From an uncultured Cuneatibacter sp. (GTDB taxonomy: Bacteria; Bacillota; Clostridia; Lachnospirales; Lachnospiraceae): DNA of 37,753 nucleotides. Shown here in pieces: positions 7,311-15,094 of this stretch (positions within the stretch are counted from its first letter, which is position 1; each line of letters opens with the position of its first letter). The DNA lies in assembly GCA_934234215.1 (NCBI GenBank), contig CAKQHB010000025.1, forward strand, positions 1 through 37,753. The letters run 5' to 3'. The notes under the pieces are model-generated. The model saw nothing but the letters and a program-made list of their open reading frames with translations, was not told the DNA's origin and did no database searches. A program made the translations under genes and the position numbers.

Positions 7311-10304
7311 TTATCGGGGGACCTCAACCATGGTATATGCTTCCACGACATCCTCTTCCTTGATATCATTAAACTTATCAAATACAAGACCACACTCGTA
7401 GCCTTCTTTTACTTCCTTTACGTCATCCTTGAAACGCTTCAGGGAAGCTAACAGTCCTTCGTAGATCTGCTCGCCCTCTCTTGTGATGCGGACAGAGCAT
7501 CCACGCTGGAACATACCGTCGGTTACATAAGAACCTGCGATATTGCCGACACCGGATGCCTTGAAGATCTGGCGGACAACTGCGTGACCGATTACCTTCT
7601 CCTCGTATACCGGGTCTAACATACCCTTCATGGCAGCTTCCACATCCTCGATTGCCTGATAGATGACGCGATACAGACGAACATCTACGTTCTCTCTGTC
7701 TGCGATCACCTTTGCAGTCACATCCGGACGAACATTGAAGCCGATGATGATTGCGTTGGATGCAGATGCCAGAGAAACATCAGACTCGTTGATTGCACCA
7801 ACACCGCCATGAATTACCTTAACGACAACTTCCTCATTGGACAGCTTGGTCAGAGACTGCTTTACTGCCTCTACAGAACCCTGTACATCTGCCTTTACGA
7901 TCAGGTTCAGTTCCTTGACATTACCTGCCTGGATCTGAGAGAACAGACCATCTAAGGTCAGCTTGGACTTTGTCTCCTCCAGCATTCTCTCACGGCCTTC
8001 CTTGATGAAGGTCTCAGCGAAGCTGCGGGCTTCCTTATCGTTTGCAGTCTGAACAAAGATCTCACCTGCACCCGGAACGTCATTCAGACCAAGGATTTCA
8101 ACCGGAGTGGAAGGAGTTGCTTCCTTGACACGACGGCCATTGTCGTCGATCATCGCACGGACCTTACCATGGCAGGAGCCTGCTGCGATGGTATCACCTA
8201 CATGCAGAGTACCCTTCTGGATCAGAACAGTTGCAACCGGACCACGACCCTTATCCAGCTCAGCCTCGATAACGATGCCTCGTGCCAGACGGTTCGGATT
8301 TGCTTTCAGTTCCTTGACTTCTGCGGTCAGCAGAACCATCTCAAGCAATGTGTCGATACCTTCTTTTGTATGAGCGGATACCGGTACACAGATGGTGCTT
8401 CCGCCCCAGTCCTCCGGAATCAGTCCCTGTTCGGACAGCTCCTTCTTGACATTATCGATGTTTGCGCCGGGCTTATCGATCTTGTTGATGGCAACGATGA
8501 TCTCAACACCAGCTGCCTTTGCATGGCTGATTGCCTCGATGGTCTGCGGCATTACACCGTCATCTGCTGCAACAACCAGAATTGCGATATCGGTAGACTG
8601 TGCGCCACGCATACGCATTGCGGTGAATGCCTCATGACCAGGAGTATCTAAGAATGTGATCTTCTGACCATTGCAGGTAACCACATAAGCACCAATGTGC
8701 TGGGTGATACCGCCTGCCTCACGATCCGTTACATGTGTCTGACGGATTGCATCCAGCAGGGAGGTCTTACCATGGTCAACGTGACCCATAACGCAGACAA
8801 CCGGAGGTCTTGTTACTAAGGTATCTTCCGGATCTTCCGTATCCTTTAACAGCTCTGCGATCACATCTACCTTTACTTCGTGCTCACAGATGCAGTTGTA
8901 CTCCATCGCAATTTCTTCTGCCTTGTCGAATGTCAGCTCGGAGTTGATGGTCATCATCTCGCCCTTCAAGAACATCTGCTTTACGATCGCAGCGGGCTGT
9001 ACCTTCATCTTGTCAGCCAGCTCCTTCAGTGTCAGTACATCCGGCAGGATCAGAGTACGGATCTCGTCTTCTTCCTTCTTTACAGGTGCCGGAGCCTCAG
9101 GCTTCTTCGCAGGCTTAGTCTTACCCAGATTGCGGGTATTCTCCTGATGTCTGGAGCCGTTCTCAAACATCTGCTTATCTTTATCACGCTTCTTGTTTGC
9201 GATCTTGCTTCCACGGCTATCGGTATTCTTGGAATTGATAGGAGTCAGGCTCTCACCGCCGCGAGCTGCGCCATTGCCGCGATTCTGGAAACTGCCGTTT
9301 CCGTTGCCACGATTCTGACCGCCATTGCCACGGTTCTGGAAACCACCGTTTCCGTTGCCGCCATCTCTTCTCTGGAAGTTGCCATTGCCATTTCCGCCGT
9401 CTCTTCTCTGGAAATTGCCATTGCTGTTTCCACCGTCTCTTCTCTGGAAGCTGCCATTGCCATTTCCGCCATCTCTTCTCTGGAAATTGCCACTGCCGCG
9501 GTTCTGTCCGCCATTTCCGCCGTCTCTTCTCTGGAAGCTGCCATTGCCATTTCCGCCGTCTCTTCTCTGGAAATTGCCATTGCCGCGGTTCTGTCCGTTG
9601 TTATTATTTCTCTGCTGTTCCTTGCGGACTGCAGCACGCTGTTCTGCTGCCTTTGCAGCTTCTTCCTGGCGCTTTGCCTCTGCCTGGCGGAACTCCTCTG
9701 CTGCCTTTTCTGCTTCTGCACGCTTGATCTCAGCTTCTTTTTCGCGCTGCTCTCTTGCCAGTCTCGCTGCTGCGATCGCTTCTGCTGCAGTGATGACTCT
9801 TCTCTCCGGTGCCTTCGCCGGTTCAGCAGGCTTTGCTGCGGGTGCTGCCTTTGCAGGTTCTGCTGCCTTCGGAGCTTCCTTTACAGGTGCTGCCTTTGTC
9901 TCTTCCTTTGCAGGTCTTGCAGGAGCCTTTCCTGCAAAATTACCGCGGTTGTTGTTACCGCCGTTTCCATGCTTTCCGCTGTTTCCGTTCTTTCCACCAA
10001 AATTCTTTTCGGCGCTGTTCTGAGGACGAAATACAAATGCGGGTCTCTTCTTCTTTGCTTCTGCAGAGTCTGCATGATTTTCTGCAGCTGCCTCAGCCGC
10101 CTTCGGTGCCTCGGCTGACTTTGCCTCTGTATTCTTCGCAGGTGCTGCCTGCTTAAAGTTCTTTCTTACCATATCCAGTGCTTCTTCCGGCACTGCGGAC
10201 ATGTGATTGGAAACTTCAACATTTCCCTTTCGTAATACTTCCAGCACATCTTTGCTGCTTACGTTTAATTCTTTTGCGAGCTCATGTACTTTTATTTTTG
10301 CCAT
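7311..10304 (-). CDS. infB: Translation initiation factor IF-2
   Basis: IF-2 is the GTPase that brings fMet-tRNA to the 30S subunit. The N-terminal IF2N domain is MAKIKVHELAKELNVSSKDVLEVL. A long disordered region follows: Ala/Pro/Lys/Glu-rich to about residue 230, then a Gly/Asn/Arg repeat tract (about 233-355). A second IF2N-like segment lies near 420-470. The G domain shows GHVDHGKTS (about 505), DTPGHEAF and NKID. Beta-barrel and C-terminal domains complete the protein. It has 997 residues, longer than most because of the repeat tract. The ATG follows GGAGG by seven bases and overlaps the ylxQ end by 13 bases. Confidence 0.98.
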   Translation of the reverse strand: MAKIKVHELAKELNVSSKDVLEVLRKGNVEVSNHMSAVPEEALDMVRKNFKQAAPAKNTEAKSAEAPKAAEAAAENHADSAEAKKKRPAFVFRPQNSAEKNFGGKNGNSGKHGNGGNNNRGNFAGKAPARPAKEETKAAPVKEAPKAAEPAKAAPAAKPAEPAKAPERRVITAAEAIAAARLAREQREKEAEIKRAEAEKAAEEFRQAEAKRQEEAAKAAEQRAAVRKEQQRNNNNGQNRGNGNFQRRDGGNGNGSFQRRDGGNGGQNRGSGNFQRRDGGNGNGSFQRRDGGNSNGNFQRRDGGNGNGNFQRRDGGNGNGGFQNRGNGGQNRGNGNGSFQNRGNGAARGGESLTPINSKNTDSRGSKIANKKRDKDKQMFENGSRHQENTRNLGKTKPAKKPEAPAPVKKEEDEIRTLILPDVLTLKELADKMKVQPAAIVKQMFLKGEMMTINSELTFDKAEEIAMEYNCICEHEVKVDVIAELLKDTEDPEDTLVTRPPVVCVMGHVDHGKTSLLDAIRQTHVTDREAGGITQHIGAYVVTCNGQKITFLDTPGHEAFTAMRMRGAQSTDIAILVVAADDGVMPQTIEAISHAKAAGVEIIVAINKIDKPGANIDNVKKELSEQGLIPEDWGGSTICVPVSAHTKEGIDTLLEMVLLTAEVKELKANPNRLARGIVIEAELDKGRGPVATVLIQKGTLHVGDTIAAGSCHGKVRAMIDDNGRRVKEATPSTPVEILGLNDVPGAGEIFVQTANDKEARSFAETFIKEGRERMLEETKSKLTLDGLFSQIQAGNVKELNLIVKADVQGSVEAVKQSLTKLSNEEVVVKVIHGGVGAINESDVSLASASNAIIIGFNVRPDVTAKVIADRENVDVRLYRVIYQAIEDVEAAMKGMLDPVYEEKVIGHAVVRQIFKASGVGNIAGSYVTDGMFQRGCSVRITREGEQIYEGLLASLKRFKDDVKEVKEGYECGLVFDKFNDIKEEDVVEAYTMVEVPR
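9240..9605 (-). repeat. Minisatellite inside infB coding a FQRRDGG repeat
   Basis: A roughly 36-bp unit is repeated in tandem. It encodes GNFQRRDGGNGN or GSFQRRDGGNGN; the heptapeptide FQRRDGG occurs six times. Two weaker FQNRGN units and QNRGN spacers flank it. The reading frame is preserved throughout, so the repeat is translated within the IF-2 linker. Confidence 0.9.
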
Positions 10305-10633
10305 TCAACTGCCTCCGTCTGTTCCATTTCCTTTAATCGTTCTTTGATGGCCTTTGCAATTCCGACGTCCAGCACAGCCACTACCGAACGAAGTTCTTTA
10401 CCAATCGAATGCCCCAGCTCTTCTTTGCTGCTATACTGATAAATCGGTGTCCTGTAATACGAACACATATTTACGAACTCTTTTCTCGAATTATCAGACG
10501 CATCTCCTGCCAGGATCACCAGCGCCGCTTTTCCGCTTTTAATCGCCTTTTCTACCGAAAAGCCGCCGTCCGCTACGCCTCTGGCTCTGGCAGCCAGACC
10601 AAGCATCGACAAAACCTTATCTTGATTCGCCAA
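10292..10633 (-). CDS. ylxQ: L7Ae/L30e-family RNA-binding protein YlxQ
   Basis: This 113-residue protein belongs to the L7Ae/L30e/Gadd45 kink-turn RNA-binding family. The evidence is LSMLGLAARARGVADGGFSVEKAIKSG and LVILAGDASDNSRKEF, typical of YlxQ. The exact cellular role is unknown; the place between ylxR and infB suggests a function in translation or RNA metabolism. The start is TTG (MANQDK), with AAGGGGG ten bases upstream. The gene overlaps rnpM by 17 bases and infB by 13 bases, a compact coupled arrangement. Confidence 0.9.
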   Translation of the reverse strand: MANQDKVLSMLGLAARARGVADGGFSVEKAIKSGKAALVILAGDASDNSRKEFVNMCSYYRTPIYQYSSKEELGHSIGKELRSVVAVLDVGIAKAIKERLKEMEQTEAVEWQK

Positions 10634-10904
10634 TCTGTTCCAGCCCCCTTTTCAGCGCTTCATATACTTCTGCCGGAACCGCCATCTGAAAAGCCCGTTC
10701 CAGACCTTTTTTCTTGCATGCCTTTTCCAGACACTCCATCGAATTGCACAGATAAGCGCCTCTTCCGTTTTTCTTTCCGGTCGCATCCACCAGAAGCTCG
10801 CCTTCTGTCGTCCGCAGAATCCGGATCAATTCTTTTTTCGGCTTCATTTCACCACAGCCGATGCACTGCCGCATTGGAATTTTCTTTCCTGTGTTCAAAA
10901 ACAT
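10617..10904 (-). CDS. rnpM: YlxR-family RNA-binding protein (RnpM)
   Basis: The 95-residue protein shows the family signatures KKIPMRQCIGCGEMKPKKELIRI and GRGAYLC. YlxR has been reported in Bacillus to bind RNase P RNA (name RnpM); this is family knowledge, not visible here. Cysteines at CIGC and in YLCNSMEC are typical. The ATG at 10904 lies only one base after GAGGTG, so a TTG two codons further in could be the real start. It lies between nusA and ylxQ, as in other Firmicutes. Confidence 0.9.
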   Translation of the reverse strand: MFLNTGKKIPMRQCIGCGEMKPKKELIRILRTTEGELLVDATGKKNGRGAYLCNSMECLEKACKKKGLERAFQMAVPAEVYEALKRGLEQIGESR

Positions 10905-10934
10905 ACACCTCGATTTATGTTTTGTGCGGAAGGA

Positions 10935-12155
10935 TTATGCTTCTTCACCTGCAGTTTCTTCTACTGCTACTACGCTCTCTGCAGTTTCTGCTGTCTCTTC
11001 TGCAGATTTCTCTGCTGCTCCAGCTTCTTCTGTTTCTGCTTCTTCCTGTCCTTCGCCTTCTTCGTACTCGCCGTAGCCTTCGTACTCACCCTCAAACTCC
11101 ATCTCGTCGAAGTAGCCCAGCTCTCTTGCCTGGCTCTCGCTCTTGATGTCGATCTTGTAACCGGTCAGTCTTGCTGCCAGTCTTGCGTTCTGGCCTTCCT
11201 TACCAATTGCCAGAGACAACTGATAATCCGGAACGATAACCTGTGCAGCCTTCTCATCCTCGTCTGCCCATACTGCGATTACCTTTGCAGGACTCAGTGC
11301 ATTCTCAATCAGCAGAGCCGGGTTGTCATTCCAGCTGATGATATCGATCTTCTCACCCCGCAGCTCTTCTACAACTGCGTTGACACGGGCACCATTGACA
11401 CCGACACAAGCGCCGACTGCATCTACGTTCGGATCATTTGCCCAAACAGCGATCTTTGTTCTGGAACCTGCCTCACGGCTGATTGCCTTGATTTCTACCG
11501 TACCGTCACGAACTTCGGCAACCTCTGCCTCAAACAGACGCTTTACCAGCTCCGGATGGGTTCTGGACACCTGGATGCGGGGACCCTTTGTGGTGTCCTT
11601 CACTTCCAGAACGTAAACCTTTACACGCTCTGTGGGATGGAATACTTCGCCCTTTACCTGCTCGTTCTCGCTCAGAGTTGCATCGATCTTACCCAGGTTG
11701 ATGCTGATATTCTTGCCGAAATATCTCTGTACGATACCGGTCACAACATCATGCTCTTTCTCAAAATACTCGTTATACAGAGACTTGCGCTCTTCCTCAC
11801 GGATCTTCTGCAGGATGACGTTCTTTGCGTTACCAGTTGCGATACGGCCAAACTCCTTGGACTCGATACGCACATGTACGGTATCTCCAAGCTGCGCCTT
11901 GCGGTCCAGTGCTCTCGCCTGCTCCAGAGAAATCTGCAGCAGCGGATCTTCTACGTTCTCTACCACTTCTTTTTCTGCATAAACTTCAAAATCGCAGGTG
12001 TCATGATCGATGTTTACATGCACATTATCTGCTTTTCCAAAGTGATTCTTACATGCCGTCAGCAGAGAATTCTCGATTGCCTCCAGCAGAACTTCTCTGC
12101 TGATTCCTTTTTCCTTCTCCAGTACGGTCAATGCTTCTAACAGCTCACGATTCAT
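10935..12155 (-). CDS. nusA: Transcription termination/antitermination factor NusA
   Basis: NusA binds RNA polymerase and nascent RNA and modulates pausing and termination. Visible are the N-terminal RNAP-binding domain (1 to about 125), an S1 domain (about 133-200, EHDVVTGIVQRYFGKNISINLGKIDA) and KH1/KH2 (about 200-345, with GACVGVNGARV and LAIGKEGQNARLAARLTG). A very acidic Glu-rich tail of about 60 residues follows. Length is 406. Enterobacterial NusA has two extra C-terminal AR domains that are absent here, as in other Firmicutes. AGGAGG lies 11 bases before the ATG. It is the second gene of the rimP operon. Confidence 0.98.
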   Translation of the reverse strand: MNRELLEALTVLEKEKGISREVLLEAIENSLLTACKNHFGKADNVHVNIDHDTCDFEVYAEKEVVENVEDPLLQISLEQARALDRKAQLGDTVHVRIESKEFGRIATGNAKNVILQKIREEERKSLYNEYFEKEHDVVTGIVQRYFGKNISINLGKIDATLSENEQVKGEVFHPTERVKVYVLEVKDTTKGPRIQVSRTHPELVKRLFEAEVAEVRDGTVEIKAISREAGSRTKIAVWANDPNVDAVGACVGVNGARVNAVVEELRGEKIDIISWNDNPALLIENALSPAKVIAVWADEDEKAAQVIVPDYQLSLAIGKEGQNARLAARLTGYKIDIKSESQARELGYFDEMEFEGEYEGYGEYEEGEGQEEAETEEAGAAEKSAEETAETAESVVAVEETAGEEA

Positions 12156-12195
12156 AGCCTTCTTATCCTCCTTGTCCTTTCAGACATTTTGTTTC

Positions 12196-12663
12196 TTAAA
12201 AATCAAATGCCAGACGGATCAGTGCAATCGCACTCCGCTCAAATGTTTTCTCGGTCTCTCCGTCCACCAGAATGGTAACAGTGTCTGCATCCCAGCTCTT
12301 TAACTCACCTTCCCACTCCTTGCTCTTGTCTACCGGACGGTACAGGCGAATCTCAACATCCTTGCCAACGCTGCGGATATAATCCCGTTCTTTCTTCAGC
12401 GGTCTGCCAAGTCCGGGGGAACTCACCTCCAGAATGTAGCTGTCTTCGATGAAATCCTGTTCATCCAGAAGATCTCCAAGTGCTCTGCTGACGATCTCGC
12501 AATCATCTACAGTAATGCCGCCTTCTTTGTCAACGTAAGCACGCAGATACCAGGAGCCTGCCTCCTTCACATATTCTACGTCCACCAGTTCAAAGCGGTG
12601 CGCGTCCAGAATCGGCTGCAGCAGTGCTTCTGTACGCTGCTCATACTCTTCTCGTCTTGTCAT
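12196..12663 (-). CDS. rimP: Ribosome maturation factor RimP
   Basis: RimP acts in early assembly of the 30S subunit. Family features are FELVDVEYVKEAGSWYLRAYVDKEGGITVDDCEIVSRALGDLLD and the motif YILEVSSPGLGRPLKKERDY. The start is set at MTRREEYEQ (155 residues) because GGAGGA lies just upstream. An in-frame ATG 66 bases earlier has no such site and would lie over the leader hairpin. It is the first gene of the nusA-infB operon. Confidence 0.96.
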   Translation of the reverse strand: MTRREEYEQRTEALLQPILDAHRFELVDVEYVKEAGSWYLRAYVDKEGGITVDDCEIVSRALGDLLDEQDFIEDSYILEVSSPGLGRPLKKERDYIRSVGKDVEIRLYRPVDKSKEWEGELKSWDADTVTILVDGETEKTFERSAIALIRLAFDF

Positions 12664-12709
12664 TCTTTCCTCCATCGCGGTTTTGGTATGTGTTCCGTTT
12701 CCAAAACGA

Positions 12710-12733
12710 AAGAGTGGACTTTCGTCCACTCTT
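12710..12733 (-). promoter_or_regulatory. Leader hairpin of the rimP-nusA-infB operon
   Basis: A perfect 10-bp stem, AAGAGTGGAC with GTCCACTCTT, closes a four-base loop (GAAA on the transcript strand). It lies about 20 bases after the inferred transcription start. The following bases are TCGTTTTGG, so termination would be weak at best. It may stabilise the mRNA or act as an attenuator. Confidence 0.55.
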
Positions 12734-12760
12734 CCACCAGTTACTTTATCATTCTACGTT

Positions 12761-12789
12761 AGTATAGCACGCATTTTTTCAAAGTGCAA
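12761..12789 (-). promoter_or_regulatory. Promoter of the rimP-nusA-infB operon
   Basis: Minus-strand TTGCAC (12784-12789), 17-bp spacer, TATACT (12761-12766), with an extended -10 (GTGC before TATACT). It lies between the topoisomerase A gene and rimP and would drive the ten genes to 2861. Confidence 0.85.
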
Positions 12790-12847
12790 GACTTTTCCGG
12801 CACATTTTTCCCGTTTTTCTTGCTTTTTCTCGCCTTTTTTCTTACTT

Positions 12848-15082
12848 TTACAGCAATTCCGGCTTTGCATCCCGTCGTTTCAGCCTCGTATTCGTGAAAT
12901 TATACTTTTTGTTCTGAATCTTTACGGTACGTTCTTCCTTCGGATCCATCTGGAATGCCAGAGCGATTTTCTCGTCCTCATCTAACTTCATACTGCGGAC
13001 ACCTACGGATGTTTTCTTCATCTCTGAGATATCGCTGATCTGGAATCGCAGATACCGCTTCTGGTCGGTGACGAGCACGATCTGTTTCTTCTCAACTACC
13101 TGTACATCCATCAAAGCGTCTCCCTCGGACAGCTTTGTGGAATTGACAGTCTTTTTCGAAGTGATAAACTCCGATGCATCCACCACCTTGATCATGCCGC
13201 GCTCTGTGACAAACAGCAGTTTCTTGCCCAACAGCTCAATCCGTTCGCTGACGAACAGCAGCGTCTCTTTCGAGCTGTCGTAGTTACACAGATTGTCAAA
13301 GGGAACGCCCTTGTCCTTCGGTCGGCTCACCGGCATTCGGTTCAGACGAACCGCATGCAGCACGCCCTCCTTCGTAAATGCCAGAATCTGCGAGGTGTTC
13401 TTACAGAAGATACAGCATCTGCTGTCCTCCCGGATTGCCTCCTCGTTCTTGCGAAAGACTGATTCATCAAACAGGCGCACATAACCAAAACGGTTCATCG
13501 TAAATACTACCGGAATCTCCTCCGGCAGTGCTTCCTCGAAGACTGCCTCTTCCACATCCCCAATCTCAGTTCTGCGGGGAACACCGTACTCCTCGCGGAT
13601 TTTGCGCAAATCTGTCTGAATTGTGTTCATCATCGCGCGCTTGCTTCCCAGGATTTTTTCATACAGAGCAATCTTCTTCTTCGTGTCCTCATATTCCTTC
13701 TGCAATGCCAAAATCTCCAGACCGATCAGCTTTGACAGGCGCAGTTCCAGAATTGCTGTCGCCTGACGCTCTGTAAAGTGCAGCGAAGCTGCCTGCTTCT
13801 TGGACTCCGGAAACCGGAAGCGAATGTTTTCTGTCGTTCCGTGGATCAGGCACTCGCGGGCTGTTTTCAGATCCTTGCTGCCGCGGATGATCTCGATAAT
13901 CAGGTCAATGAGATCCACCGCCCGAATCAAGCCTTCCTGTACTTCTTTTTTGTCCTGCTCTTTTGCCAGCAGAGTCCGATACTTTCTCGTATTCAGCTCG
14001 ATCTGGAACTGAATGTGATGCTCCAGGATCTGCTTCAATCCCAAAATTTCCGGTTTGCCATTCGCGATGACCAACATATTAACACCGAAGGTATCTTCTA
14101 ACTTCGTTTTCTTATATAGGCCCTGCAGCGTCCGCTCCGGATCCGCACCTTTTTTCAGATCCAGCACGATCCGAATGCCCTCTTTGGAGGACTGATTGGA
14201 AATATCCACGATATCCGGCAGCTTCTTGCTGTCCGCCAGATCCGCCACATCGGACAAAAACTTTCCGATGTTCGCACCGATCATCGTATAGGGAATCTCT
14301 GTAATCACGATCTGGTCTTTGTCGGACTTTCTCTTAGCCGGAATGATCTCTGCCTTTCCTCTCAGTCGAATCTTTCCCTTGCCTGTCTCATAGATGGACA
14401 ACAGCTCCTTCTGATTGATTACCGCACCGCCGGTGGGAAAATCCGGTCCGGACAAATACTGCATCAGCTCTGCCGTATCTGCCTCCGGGTGGTCGATCAG
14501 GTGATTCACACAGTCGATCACCTCCCGCAGGTTGTGGGGTGGAATCGCCGTCGTCATACCGACTGCAATACCATCTGCGCCATTCACCAGCACATTCGGT
14601 ACACGCACCGGCAGCACCTCCGGCTCTTTCTCCGTCTCATCAAAGTTCGGAACAAAGTCTACAACATTTTTATCCAGGTCTGCCAGATAAACATCCTGAG
14701 TAAACTTCTTCAGGCGGGCTTCGGTGTATCGCATCGCTGCCGCGCCATCTCCCTCGATGGAACCGAAGTTTCCGTGACCATCTACCAGTGCCATACCCTT
14801 CTTGAAATCCTGTGACATGACAACCAGCGCTTCATAAATAGAAGAATCTCCGTGGGGATGATACTTACCCATCGCATCACCGACGATACGGGCGGATTTT
14901 CTGTGCGGCTTGTCCGCATTCAATCCCAGCTCATTCATCGCATACAGCACTCTTCGCTGAACCGGCTTCAGACCATCCCGCACATCGGGAACCGCACGCG
15001 CCGTGATGACAGACATCGCATAGTTGATGTATGACTGCTGCATCTCCGATGAAAATTCTGTACTAATAATCTTTTCTGCCAC
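12848..15082 (-). CDS. Type IIA topoisomerase subunit A, ParC-like (no GyrA box)
   Basis: This is the DNA cleavage subunit of a gyrase/topoisomerase IV enzyme. The 5Y-CAP region has GDAMGKYHPHGDSSIYEA with Ser80 and Glu84, the residue numbers and types usual in ParC. AAMRYTEARL contains the catalytic Tyr119. The C-terminal beta-pinwheel (about 500-744) is degenerate: the place where GyrA has QRRGGKG reads instead VFRKNEEAIRED. That argues for topoisomerase IV function (decatenation/relaxation) over supercoiling, although automatic annotation may say GyrA. The 744-residue length is also short for GyrA. It lies 12 bases after the subunit B gene, so the pair is cotranscribed. Confidence 0.93.
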   Translation of the reverse strand: MAEKIISTEFSSEMQQSYINYAMSVITARAVPDVRDGLKPVQRRVLYAMNELGLNADKPHRKSARIVGDAMGKYHPHGDSSIYEALVVMSQDFKKGMALVDGHGNFGSIEGDGAAAMRYTEARLKKFTQDVYLADLDKNVVDFVPNFDETEKEPEVLPVRVPNVLVNGADGIAVGMTTAIPPHNLREVIDCVNHLIDHPEADTAELMQYLSGPDFPTGGAVINQKELLSIYETGKGKIRLRGKAEIIPAKRKSDKDQIVITEIPYTMIGANIGKFLSDVADLADSKKLPDIVDISNQSSKEGIRIVLDLKKGADPERTLQGLYKKTKLEDTFGVNMLVIANGKPEILGLKQILEHHIQFQIELNTRKYRTLLAKEQDKKEVQEGLIRAVDLIDLIIEIIRGSKDLKTARECLIHGTTENIRFRFPESKKQAASLHFTERQATAILELRLSKLIGLEILALQKEYEDTKKKIALYEKILGSKRAMMNTIQTDLRKIREEYGVPRRTEIGDVEEAVFEEALPEEIPVVFTMNRFGYVRLFDESVFRKNEEAIREDSRCCIFCKNTSQILAFTKEGVLHAVRLNRMPVSRPKDKGVPFDNLCNYDSSKETLLFVSERIELLGKKLLFVTERGMIKVVDASEFITSKKTVNSTKLSEGDALMDVQVVEKKQIVLVTDQKRYLRFQISDISEMKKTSVGVRSMKLDEDEKIALAFQMDPKEERTVKIQNKKYNFTNTRLKRRDAKPELL

Positions 15083-15094
15083 TTTTTTCTCTCC

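Noticed and set aside
9240..9605. Possible CRISPR-like array
   Set aside because: The 36-bp periodic units are contiguous without unique spacers and remain in the infB frame; this is a coding minisatellite.
8880..10118. 412-codon plus-strand frame opposite the infB repeat region
   Set aside because: It is a repetitive antisense translation of the IF-2 linker and has no binding site or motif.
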